In this document: positions 55,849-64,000 of the stretch, piece by piece
Numbering within the stretch: the stretch's first letter is position 1
Layout: every line of letters starts with the position of its first letter
Assembly: GCA_023974075.1 (NCBI GenBank)
Contig: CM043799.1
Coordinates: 6,845,250-6,909,249, forward strand
Length of the DNA: 64,000 nt
Reading direction: 5' to 3'
Origin: Chaenocephalus aceratus
Lineage: Eukaryota; Chordata; Actinopteri; Perciformes; Channichthyidae
The notes under the pieces: generated by a model
What the model was told of the DNA's origin: nothing
The model's database searches: none
Seen by the model: the letters and a program-made list of their open reading frames with translations, nothing else
Program-made: the position numbers and the translations under genes

Positions 55849-55982
55849 AGCGGAGTTTCTTACCTTTTAAAAGGGTATGAAACATTAATAGTTTCATAAA
55901 TGTTAAGAAGCCCTGAAACATAGTCTCGTAAAAAAAAACGTGGAGGGGTCCACTGGGGGGACCTTCGGGCTTAAGAGGTTAA
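55849..55982. mobile_element. TTAA MITE right end
   Basis: Ends CTTAAGAGGTTAA (TTAA at 55979-55982), the same terminus as the MITE at 51089-51747. The interior (GTGGAGGGGTCCACTGGGGG) differs, so it is a related but distinct subfamily or a partial copy. Confidence 0.5.
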
Positions 55983-56270
55983 GAGCCTGGCCATCACCTC
56001 ACTTCTCTGCCAGATAATTCAATGCTGTTCGACGATCCTGAGTTCCTTTCTGCAGCCTGGAGTCTAGTTTTGTTCACTTTGCAGTTTTTGAGGAACTTTT
56101 GAGTTTTTGTCGGGGACGTTTACCCTCTGCTTTGTTTTTGGACCTTTCTGCAGCCAGCCAGCTCCCTGTCTTCAGTACCTGCCGTGGACTAGTTTTCTTT
56201 ATTAAACACATTGAACTTTATTTTGTGTCCGTCTCTGCTTTGGGGTCCTAAGTAGTATCCAAACGCCACA
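55983..56270 (+). repeat. Gypsy A 5' LTR, partial
   Basis: The 3' part of an LTR ending AAACGCCACA just before GAATTCTCTGGCCACATGG. Contains TTTATTAAACACATTGAACT (polyadenylation-like). The 5' start is lost against the MITE at 55982. No second LTR for comparison. Confidence 0.55.
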
Positions 56271-56285
56271 GAATTCTCTGGCCAC

Positions 56286-57349
56286 ATGGACCCTGCAGAG
56301 AATGAGACTCAGGGAAGCGCTTGCTGCCCAAGAGGTAATTATAGGGCAACACGACAGAGCCCTGCAGAAAGTAATGAAAGCGATTCAGGAATTAACCTCC
56401 GGTGTGACCAACCTCGGAGGCCGTATGGATCAGGTCGCAGCACATCTCTCCACGCTCCCGCTGCCTGCCAATACTCGAGCTCCAGATCCTGCTCTCCCAC
56501 CTCAAGCGGATCCGGAACAACAGCCCTGCAATCCTCGTCAGCCCTTTATCCCCACACCCGTCAGGTATTCAGAAGATTTAGGGTCTTGTAGTCAGTTCTT
56601 ACACCAGTGTAGTCTTGTGTTTGAGCAACAACCATTCACTTTTTCCACTGATAGATCTAGGGTTGCTTTTATTATGAGCCTACTGGGTGATAAAGCAGCA
56701 GCATGGGCCCTTGCCATATCTAACAGCAACTTGCCTATCAGTCAGTCTCTGCCGTCTTTTACTGCAGAGATGCGTAAGGTTTTTGATCATCCAGTGAGGG
56801 GGAAGGAGGCTGGTAAAAGACTCTGTTCACTCCACCAGGGTTCAGGCTCTGTTGCTAATTTTGCTATAGATTTCCGCATTCTTGCAGCTGAGAGCGGTTG
56901 AGATGACATGGCCTTGCTGGGAATTTTTTGTAAGGGGCTAAATGATGATTTAAAGGATGAACTAGCTGCCAGGGATGAAACCTCCTCCTTAGGAGTTGAT
57001 TTCTCTAGCGACACGATTAGATAACAGCCTCCGCGAGAGGCGTAGGGAGAGATCAGGAAGGCATAGCTCCACCTCCCTTCCCCCTCAGTCCAAGTTTCCT
57101 AGACGGCCTGCGTTCCCTGGACCTCCTCTTCATCCTCCTGACTCCTGGCCTTCCAGTGCTACCAAGGTATCTCCCTTCCTCATGGAGGAGCCCATGCAGC
57201 TGGGAAGGATGACGCTTACCCAATCAGAACTTCAACGCCGTCTTCATCAGAGACTCTGTCTCTACTGTGGCCAGGCTGGTCACTTCAGCGCTGGTTGTCC
57301 CTCTCAGCCAAAATACCTGGCTCATCAGCGACATACTCTGACTTTGTGA
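56286..57349 (+). pseudogene. Gypsy A gag
   Basis: The first frame (56302-56901) has a coiled-coil-like start, a Pro-rich linker, then the capsid-like part: QCSLVFEQQPFTFSTDRSRV, FIMSLLGDKAAAWALAI, VFDHPVRGKEAGKRLCSLHQ and VANFAIDFRILAAESG, ending in TGA where the family has Trp. The next frame (56996-57349) carries [16 protein letters not shown] and the zinc knuckle [14 protein letters not shown], of the CX2CX4HX4C type, complete. Gag packages the genomic RNA. One stop and one frameshift. Confidence 0.82.
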
Positions 57350-57777
57350 TGCAGTCTAAACTCCCCTTTGAGCCTTTTCCAGAACCTAAAGATGTGTTTG
57401 CCTTAGATGGGAGACTCCTAGCCCAAGTCACCCACCGTACTGCTCCAGTTTCCCTCAAGATCTCTGGTAACCATCACGAGATTGTCTCCCTGTACCTTAT
57501 CCCCTCACCCATGTCGCCACTCGTTTTAGGTTTTCCGTGGTTGAAGCTCCATAACCCTCACATAGATTGGGCCAACTCGTCTATCATTAACTGGAGTCTA
57601 TTCTGTCACTCACATTGCTTACACTCTGCTGTTCCCCCCACAGTTACTAGAGCACCAGACCCCCCCAAACCCATTGATCTCACCTCCGTCCCCCTGAATA
57701 TCACAACGTCAAGAAGGTTTTCAGCAAGGACCACGCACTATCCTTGCAACCTCACCGGCCCTACGACTGTGCCATAG
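57295..57777 (+). pseudogene. Gypsy A protease remnant
   Basis: Encodes FALDGRLLAQVTHRTAPVSL, HHEIVSLYLIPSPMSPLVLG and FPWLKLHNPHIDWANSSI, the C-terminal half of a Gypsy aspartic protease and its linker to RT. The catalytic Asp-Ser/Thr-Gly that should lie upstream is missing; sequence jumps from the end of gag ([18 protein letters not shown]) straight into the middle of the domain. A frameshift near 57690 follows. Confidence 0.7.
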
Positions 57778-59484
57778 ATTTGCTCCCTGGCACCCCCTTT
57801 CCATCTAGTAAACTGTACAATCTCTCCAGGCCAGAAAAGGAGGCCATGGAGAGTTACATCTCTGACTCACTCGCTGCTGGGCTCATTCGCCCCTCTTCAT
57901 CTCCTATGGGCGCCGGTTTCTTTTTTGTGGACAAGAAAGATAAAACCCTACGCCCTTGCATAGACTATAGAGGTCTAAATGGGATCACAGTCAAGAACAA
58001 GTACCCCCCTTCCACTCATAGACTCAGCCTTTGTTCCCCTCCATGAAGCCACCATCTTCACTAAGTTGGATCTTTGCAATGCATACCACTTGGTGAGAAT
58101 AAAGGAGGGGGATGAGTGGAAGACTGCATTCAATACTCCCCAGGGACATTTTGATTATTTGGTAATGCCTTTTGGGTTAACGGATGTACCAGGTGTTTTC
58201 CAAGCTATGATTAATGATGTCTTGCGTGACATGTTAAACCAGTTTGTTTTTCTGTACCTTGACGACATCCTGATCTTCTCTCGCACTCCTCAGGAGCATG
58301 TCCAGCACGTAAGACTGGTACTACAGAGACTTCTTGAGAACAGACTGTATGTTAAGGTTGAGAAGTGCGAGTTTCATGCCTCTTCTGTGAGTTTTCTGGG
58401 TTTTATCATCTACAAAGGACAATTAAGGACTGACCCCACCAAGGTCCAAGCAGTGACCGAGTGGCCCACTCCCTCTAATAGGAAGCAGTTGCAAAGGTTT
58501 CTGGGCTTTGTCAACTTTTATAGGAGGTGTATTCGGGACTATAGTAGCGTAGCAGTACCTCTGACTAAACTAACCTCTGTCAAGTTGCCTTTTGTGTGGT
58601 CTCCTGCAGCTTTTGTAAAACTTAAATGTATGTTTTCCACTGCTCCTGTTCTCTCTCATTCTGATCCAGGGGTCCAGTTTGTGGTGGAGGTGGATGCCTC
58701 TGATTCTGGAGTGGGGGCAGTATTATCCCAGTCCTCAGACCAGATGCTCCACCCTTGTGCATTCTTCTCTCGCCGGCTGACCCCTGCTGAGAAGAACTAC
58801 AACGTTGGTAATCGGGAGTTGCTGGCAGTGGTTCTGGCCCTTCAAGAATGGAGGCACTGGCTGGAGGGAGCCACCCATCCTTTTATATTATGGACTGACC
58901 ATAAGAATTTGTCTTACCTTCGCTCTGCACGCAGGCTCAACTCGCGCCGGGCTCGGTGGGCTCTCTTCCTGGGACGGTTCAACTTTACCTTGACCTACCG
59001 GCCTGGCTCCAGGAATGTGAAGGCCGACGCCTTGTCCCGGCAGTTCGCCCCCCCTGTGGAGGATTCAACAGATGAAACCATTTTGCCATCTTCCTGTGTC
59101 GTGGGAGGAGCTAGATGGGAGATTGAAAGGGTGGTCCAGGAGGACCATCCAGTGGCTCAGGATTGTCCACCAGACCGGCTGTTTGTTCCCCCCGATGCTA
59201 GATCTCCAGTGCTCCAGTGGGGACATACGTCCAAAGTTGCCTGCCATCCAGGTTTTCATCGGACCCTGGCCCTACTTCAACAACGGTTCTGGTGGCTCAC
59301 TATGTCCGCAGACACGAAGGAGTATGTCTCAGCCTGTTCCGTCTGTGTCTGCAGCAAGGCTTCATATCAGGCCCCCGCTGGTCTTCTTCGCCCCCTTCCC
59401 ATTCCCCACCGGCCCTGGTCCCACATTGCGGTGGATTTTGTGATGGTGGTCTCCCACCATCAGACGGTAACGACACTATTCTGA
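57744..59484 (+). pseudogene. Gypsy A RT, RNase H and integrase N-terminus
   Basis: The RT start is in frame 57744-58046 ([57 protein letters not shown]). After a small indel near 58005, a 501-codon frame (57979-59484) has [55 protein letters not shown] (YLDD), RNase H ([61 protein letters not shown]) and the integrase zinc domain ([25 protein letters not shown]), then [10 protein letters not shown] with the first Asp of the DDE triad. The RT and RNase H catalytic residues are intact. Confidence 0.88.
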
Positions 59485-60120
59485 CCATCGTTGACCGTTT
59501 TTCTAAGGCTGTGCACTTTGTCCCCCTGCCTAAACTACCTTATGCCCTCGAGACTGCCCCTCTTCTCACCCAGCATGTTTTTAGGCTGCATGGTATCCCT
59601 CAAGATATTGTATCAGACAGGGGTCCGCAGTTTTCCTCCCAAGTATGGAGGACCTTTTGCCAGGCATTGGGGGCGTCGGCCAGCTTGTCCTCTGGGTACC
59701 ATCCCCAGACCAATGGCCAGATGGAGCGGGAAAATCAGGACCTGGGAGCGGCTCTTCGTTGTGTTGCCTCTCGAAACCCGGCCTCATGGTCTTTTCATCT
59801 GCCGTGGGTTGAGTACGCCCACAACTCCCTGGTGTGCTCTGCCACAGGTATGTCACCCTTTATGGCTTCTAACGGCTTCCAACCCCCCCTTGCAGGGGCA
59901 TCTCCGGCGAGCCCGCAGAGTCTGGCGTGAAGCCCGGGCAGCTCTCACCCGCACCTCCGCCCGGAACCAGAGGCTGGCGGATCATCACCGACGACCAGCT
60001 CTTGATTATCAACCGGGCCAGAAGGTTTGGCTTTCCTCCCGTGACCTCCCTCTACAAACTGAGTCTCGGAAACTCACTCCCAGGTACATTGAACGTGTCA
60101 TCAATCCTAGTGTGGTTAGG
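59470..60120 (+). pseudogene. Gypsy A integrase core and C-terminus
   Basis: After a frameshift near 59470 the core continues in the frame ending at 59930: [39 protein letters not shown] (second Asp), [18 protein letters not shown] (catalytic Glu), [21 protein letters not shown] further frame change near 59890 leads to [38 protein letters not shown] and [17 protein letters not shown] (60120). All three DDE residues are present, though split over frames. The C-terminal tail is lost. Confidence 0.85.
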
Positions 60121-60187
60121 CTCATGTGTCACTCCTCAAGAGAGTTTCCTGCAGTCCTCTTTGGTCATTATCGGCCGATATTCACTC

Positions 60188-60425
60188 TTAACCAGTTTAG
60201 CCCTAAGCCTGTTTTTCAGGTCTCAGGCTCGAAAATGACATTCCCAGAACAAATGACCATATCTTCCCTTCTAAAAGGGTTACATTAATAATCTTTTTCT
60301 CAAAGTAATGATAAACCTGTGAGTTGGATGTAGAAAAGTCAGAATCAATATAGATGTTTTTTATTTTAAAGAAAATTCAGATTTAACATAGTAAAAAAAC
60401 TGTAAATGATAGTGTCCGTCCAAAA
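60188..60425. mobile_element. TTAA MITE, inverted partial copy
   Basis: Starts TTAACCAGTTTAGCCCTAAG then CCTGTTTTTCAGGT, the inverse of the right half of the 51089-51747 MITE. Long matching stretches such as ATGACATTCCCAGAACAAAT and GATGTAGAAAAGTCAGAATC extend to about 60425 (GTCCGTCCAAAA), after which similarity stops. The far end is undefined. Confidence 0.75.
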
Positions 60426-61493
60426 ATTATTTTTTACTTATAGTGAAAGATACCCTTGGTTGATGGTAAGGTAGACTAAAAGCTTTAGGAATCCAAATTA
60501 CAATATATAATAAGTACCCTGTAGCAAGATCGATGCAAAACAAGTGACATTTGACCTTTTTTAGAGAGGTTTAGCAAAAAAAACTCCACCTCTGTAGTGA
60601 TTTGGGTGGAAATGGAGGTTTTACCGTTTCTCTAGAACCCATTGGTCGATTTTAGTGATTGACATCTCTTTCTGACCGTTAGAGCCAATATAATCGAAGG
60701 GAAATCTCCCCACTCACACACATGGTAAAACAAAAAGGTGGGGGCTTCGCGGACGCAGTTTTGCATGAGAGTGAAGCTATAGAGCTATAGCTCTAGCTCT
60801 GACATCTGGAAACGGAAAAGCAGGTTTATTGCTCATGGATTATCAGAAATCATTTAAAAGGGACACAGACACATTGGATTAACCCAGCGCCATACAGAGA
60901 GAAGAGTTACGACAACGGAAGTCCAAAATGCTTGATCGTCACGTGGTTCAGGGAGACTCAATAGTTCCCCGGAAGTTCGTGGTGGGACATTTGAATGCAT
61001 GATTACCGGAGATAGAACTATGAATTTTGGTAATAAGTAGTGAATAAAGGTTTTGATTTGCAATATTTATACAACATATCGATGTGTATGTAGTTACATC
61101 AATATTTGAAAAAGTTAAATTTGCTAATATTTGAGGATTAAGATAAAATACTATACTTTTTTGATACCAATTTGGGAAATGTTTGCTTTGCAGCAGCAAA
61201 AGACAAGGCATTGTACATAAGACAGTTAACAGACTAGAATTAAACAATCGAAAATGTAAACATCTCAAATAGAAATAAAATAGCAGAAAATATACATAGT
61301 GTGAACAGCTATCTTACCTGTTAACATATACATGTTAGGCTAACGTTGCCTTGGTTAAAGAGCCTGTTGCTGTTGTTTATTGCTTTGAATTGTTTAAAAC
61401 AAATATTATCTTCTTAAACTTGAATGGTAGTCAGGATCATCACTTGTCATGTCCAATAAACTTATAGTGAAAGTTTATTCTTTATGTTAGTTT
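60426..61493. other. Unannotated sequence
   Basis: No gene recognised. The first part may be the rest of a diverged TTAA element. The remainder is AT-rich with no known motif. Confidence 0.4.
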
Positions 61494-61864
61494 TGTCATG
61501 TCCCTTTGTCCTGTGCTTTATGTTTATTCCCTTAATTAATTCTCCCTCTCATTTCAGGCCTCCACGTTCCCCGCCCTGATTGTTTCCACCTGTGTCCCCT
61601 TTACCTGTGTATATATTGTGTTAGCTCCCTCCTGTTCATTGTCAGTTCATTGTCTCTCTATGACCTACATTACTGCTTACCTCACGGACTTCTCACGGAT
61701 CTTTGTTATTGATCACTGTTCTAGTTTTCCTCGAAAGAGTGTTTTTGTTTTACTTGTTTTCTTTACTGTGCAAATCCCAGTAAAGTCTTTATTTTGAAAC
61801 ACTATCCGAGTCTGAGTTTGAGTCGTGCAATTGAGTTCATGCCTCAGAAGTTCACTCCTTGACA
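61494..61864 (+). repeat. Gypsy B 5' LTR
   Basis: 371 bp beginning TGTCATGTCCC and ending CTCCTTGACA, i.e. with TGTCA/TGACA inverted ends. TGTATATATTGTGTTAGC may be the TATA region. CCCAGTAAAGTC is near the 3' side. It is directly followed by GTACGAACTTACCAACAAAA and the gag ATG at 61884; no clear tRNA primer site was recognised. Confidence 0.75.
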
Positions 61865-61883
61865 GTACGAACTTACCAACAAA

Positions 61884-62803
61884 ATGAACTCAGCCGACTC
61901 AGATCAGATAAAGAACGTCATCCGCTCTCAGGGCCAACGTCTTGGGCAACATGAGGAGCATATGGCCACCATGCAGCAGGGAGTGCAGAATCGAACCAAC
62001 AGCCATGGGGAACTACAAACCTCGGTGACGACCCAAGTAAATCTATTGGCAACAGAGGTTCAGCGTATGCTCACTCACCTGCAGGCTGTGTCTCTTCCTA
62101 CGCCGCTGGAACGGTTCCAGCGGCGACCGGATCCGATCCCAACCGGGCTACTGAGCCGCACAGTACTTCCATGCGTCTGGCTCCACCCGAAAAGTACTCC
62201 GGAGACTCGGAAGGCTGCCGGCCGTTCATCGTGCAGTGTGAGCTACACTATCACCACCAACCGGCTGCTTTTTCCACAGACAATTCCAAGGTGGCTTTCA
62301 TGATCTCCCATCTCTCCGGCCGAGCAGCAGCGTGGGCTACGGCAGAGTGGTCCCGAGGCTCCCCCATTTGCGGGTCTCTGGAAAACTTCATAGACACTAA
62401 GAGAAAGATTTTCGATCAAACCACGCCGGGCAGGGAAGCAGCTCGGGCTCTGATTAAGCTGCGACAACATCAGCGGAGTGTGGCTGACTACGCCATCGAG
62501 TTCCGGACTATGGCAGCCGACAGCGGCTGGAACTCCGCTGCATTGTTTGACGCTTTCGTCAGCGGTCTCTCGGATCCCATACAAGACCAGCTGGCGCCTC
62601 TCGATCTGCCCGCTGACTTGGACTCTGTCATATCCATGGAAATAAGGATAGACAATCGTTTAACGGAGAGGAGAAGGAATGAATCCAAGGATGCGGTTGA
62701 CCCGCCTCTCCAGAGGAGACGATCGCCGCTGGATACTACTTCTTCTTGTAGGCCCCGTCACCCCTCACCACTGACTCTTGTAAGAAAGTGCAGTAGTTTT
62801 TAG
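61884..62803 (+). pseudogene. Gypsy B gag
   Basis: The first frame starts MNSADSDQIKNVIRSQGQRL (61884) and leads through a helical N-terminus to about 62150. A frameshift then continues at 62171 with MRLAPPEKYSGDSEGCRPFI, FSTDNSKVAFMISHLSGRAA, LIKLRQHQRSVADYAIEFRT, ALFDAFVSGLSDPIQDQLAP and IRIDNRLTERRRNESKD, the usual capsid region of sushi-like gag. It ends before any zinc knuckle, at the deletion junction near 62790. Confidence 0.82.
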
Positions 62804-62933
62804 GCTTTGCACATTTTTACAGACGTTTTGTGCGGAGTTTCAGTGCTATTGCAGCCCCTCTTCATGTCCTCACGTCCCCTCAAGTGCCTTTTTTGTGGTC
62901 TCCTCAGGCTGAGGAGGCTTTTTTTTGGCTTAA
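62797..62933 (+). pseudogene. Gypsy B RT connection fragment, 5' of insertion
   Basis: The frame reads [20 protein letters not shown] then [16 protein letters not shown], the conserved region after the RT palm (compare [20 protein letters not shown] in Gypsy A). It is joined directly to gag, so protease and most of RT have been deleted. It stops at TTAA 62930-62933. Confidence 0.85.
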
Positions 62934-63407
62934 GGCGAGACACGGCAGGCAAAAACATCGTTTTTCAAGTACTGGTCAATTTTGAGATTTTGTGCTATTT
63001 TGATTCTATAACATGTTTTCTTTCAGGCTTTTGGAAGGAAAACATACAAAATACACATTTAAGTGTTTATTTTACTATAGTTTGTCTATTTGCGTCTGTA
63101 GATTTCTCCTAAATTCACCAAAAGTTAGCATTCTAACGTAACATAAAGTACCGCGACCGCTGTGTGCACCATGTCAACAGAGATATCGTTGGAAAGCTGT
63201 GTCTCTCTTGCACAATCTCATCGGATCCACATATGGTCATTTCCTTCGTATCAGCAACCAATTGTGAAAGCACAAAGGGGTCTTAAACCAAGAAACGAAA
63301 TCTCATTGGCTGGTGTCAATTTCTGACAACGTGATTCGTTCAGATGCGTCACGTGGTGTGCTAAAACACTTCCTGGTTAGCTTTCCGCTGGAAATTGAAA
63401 TCTCAAA

Positions 63408-63557
63408 ATGGCAAAAGAACGGCGAAAAAAACATTCACAGAGAAGACGACAACAATTGTCACTTGCAGGAAGCAAGGTTATACAAAAAACAAATGACCCC
63501 AAACATGAAATACCTTCACGGAGTGCGTCGATGCGCAAGCTGTCATCCAAAGAATAG
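63408..63557 (+). CDS. Small basic ORF in TTAA element
   Basis: 49 codons from an AAAATGG start to TAG. The sequence begins MAKERRKKHSQRRRQQLSLA and ends MRKLSSKE; it is strongly basic with clustered Arg/Lys, like a nuclear localisation or nucleic-acid-binding peptide. I recognise no family. It could be the surviving N-terminus of a deleted transposase, a captured exon, or chance. No splice donor is obvious. Confidence 0.3.
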   Translation: MAKERRKKHSQRRRQQLSLAGSKVIQKTNDPKHEIPSRSASMRKLSSKE

Positions 63558-63746
63558 GAGGGTTTAGCTAGCGCCTCACTGCAATCTTTAAAGGTCGTTT
63601 TCTCAAAATGAGTTTTTTCTCCTACTCTGAGTTCGAAATTTCAACTTCAGTAGCACGTAGAGACACCAAACCTTCCAGTTGTATTCCTATCAATATTATG
63701 AATGCTTTTACAGAAGGGTTTGTTCATATATAATTCATAGCCTGGA

Positions 63747-63857
63747 TCGTGGGAGGAGCTAGATGGGAGATTGAAAGGGTGGTCCAGGAGGACCATCCAG
63801 TGGCTCAGGATTGTCCACCAGACCGGCTGTTCGTTCCCCCCGATGCTAGATCCCCAC
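63747..63857 (+). mobile_element. Captured Gypsy A-like pol segment
   Basis: TCGTGGGAGGAGCTAGATGG to CCCCGATGCTAGATC matches 59099-59208 of Gypsy A with about one or two differences in 110 bp. In Gypsy A this is the spacer between RNase H and integrase ([20 protein letters not shown]). No LTR or TSD surrounds it, so it looks like a filler or captured fragment. Confidence 0.88.
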
Positions 63858-63967
63858 TTTTTTAATACAAAAGACAATTGCCTTATTGTAACTAATTAAC
63901 TGGAGACATTTCTAGCTGATACCTTTAAGTTAAAAAAAATTACCCTATTCACCTGGGGTGTCTCGCC

Positions 63968-64000
63968 TTAAAGGAATGTTCACCTCTGCTCCCATACTCA
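63968..64000 (+). pseudogene. Gypsy B pol resumes at window edge
   Basis: After the second TTAA, the frame reads LKGMFTSAPIL, matching [11 protein letters not shown] in Gypsy A just after the RT connection. It runs off the window end. Confidence 0.8.

Larger units (their letters stand above)
55983..60187 (+). mobile_element. Gypsy A LTR retrotransposon, truncated
   Basis: A sushi-like Ty3/Gypsy element: partial 5' LTR (55983-56270), gag (56302-57349), protease remnant, RT, RNase H and integrase (57295-60120). There is no 3' LTR; from about 60122 the sequence leaves the integrase and reaches a TTAA MITE at 60188. No chromodomain or env-like frame was seen. At least five frameshifts or stops; inactive. 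Confidence 0.85.
62934..63967. mobile_element. TTAA element with captured Gypsy segment
   Basis: 1,034 bp with inverted ends GGCGAGACAC...GTGTCTCGCC and a perfect TTAA duplication (62930-62933 and 63968-63971). Removing it restores the Gypsy B frame WLKGMFTSAPIL. TTAA targeting indicates piggyBac-type mobilisation, although the GGCGAGACAC terminus is not one I can name. It contains a small basic ORF (63408-63557) and about 110 bp of Gypsy A-like pol (63747-63857). Confidence 0.92.
61494..64000 (+). mobile_element. Gypsy B LTR retrotransposon, internally deleted
   Basis: 5' LTR (61494-61864), gag (61884-62790), a jump to the RT connection region (62797-62933), a TTAA element insertion (62934-63967), then resumption of the same pol frame to the window edge. 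It belongs to the same broad sushi-like group as Gypsy A but has an unrelated LTR and a different gag. It continues beyond 64000. Confidence 0.85.

Overview
The window looks like teleost fish genomic DNA, probably from a spiny-rayed (percomorph) fish, although the species cannot be fixed from sequence alone. The evidence is the repeat mixture: L2-type LINEs with fish-style tails, an RTE LINE with a (GATG)n tail like Rex3, DIRS tyrosine-recombinase retrotransposons, sushi-like Gypsy elements, many hAT and TTAA (piggyBac-type) elements, tRNA-derived SINEs and long (TG)n tracts. I found no convincing exon of a host gene, no rRNA or true tRNA gene, and no CRISPR or bacterial feature. Almost every recognisable coding stretch is transposon-derived and broken by frameshifts, stops or later insertions.

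Layout. 1-3.5 kb: microsatellites and a SINE cluster with a reiterated head. 3.5-10.1 kb: two DIRS elements, a rearranged + strand gag region and a - strand element with RT, RNase H and tyrosine recombinase (YR), the latter split by a hAT MITE. 10.1-13.9 kb: a - strand L2 LINE, a TTAA element and a hAT end. 14-18 kb: mostly unannotated, with one MITE and an old LINE tail. 18-20.6 kb: two DNA elements lodged side by side in AT repeats. 20.6-25 kb: a - strand LINE (called B here) whose endonuclease is split by an RTE LINE. 26-31.1 kb: the best preserved LINE, with an SGNH-type ORF1 and a 593-codon ORF2 block. 31.2-32.9 kb: two LINE B copies tail to tail. 34.3-36.4 kb: a Harbinger element carrying its Myb-like accessory gene. 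36.5-44.0 kb: a + strand DIRS element holding three separate hAT insertions. 44.7-45.9 kb: LINE debris. 45.9-52.1 kb: a piggyBac derivative containing a solo Gypsy LTR and a hAT, which in turn contains an RTE LINE and a TTAA MITE. 52.4-53.5 kb: a hAT with a zinc-finger remnant. 54.7-56 kb: a DDE transposase remnant, a LINE B piece and a MITE end. 56-60.2 kb: Gypsy A. 61.5-64 kb: Gypsy B, interrupted at a TTAA inside pol by a 1.03 kb element carrying a piece of Gypsy A-like pol.

The genes do not form a pathway; they are the replication machinery of separate selfish elements. The most useful content is the nesting record: at least eleven insertions have target-site duplications readable directly (8 bp for hAT, TTAA for piggyBac-type, 5 bp for the LTR, 8-14 bp for LINEs). 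Several can be validated because removing the insert restores an interrupted reading frame, for example the B LINE endonuclease at 23.3-23.9 kb, the DIRS YR at 42.0-42.8 kb and Gypsy B pol at 62.9-64.0 kb. Family names come from recognised protein motifs and termini; no database search was possible.
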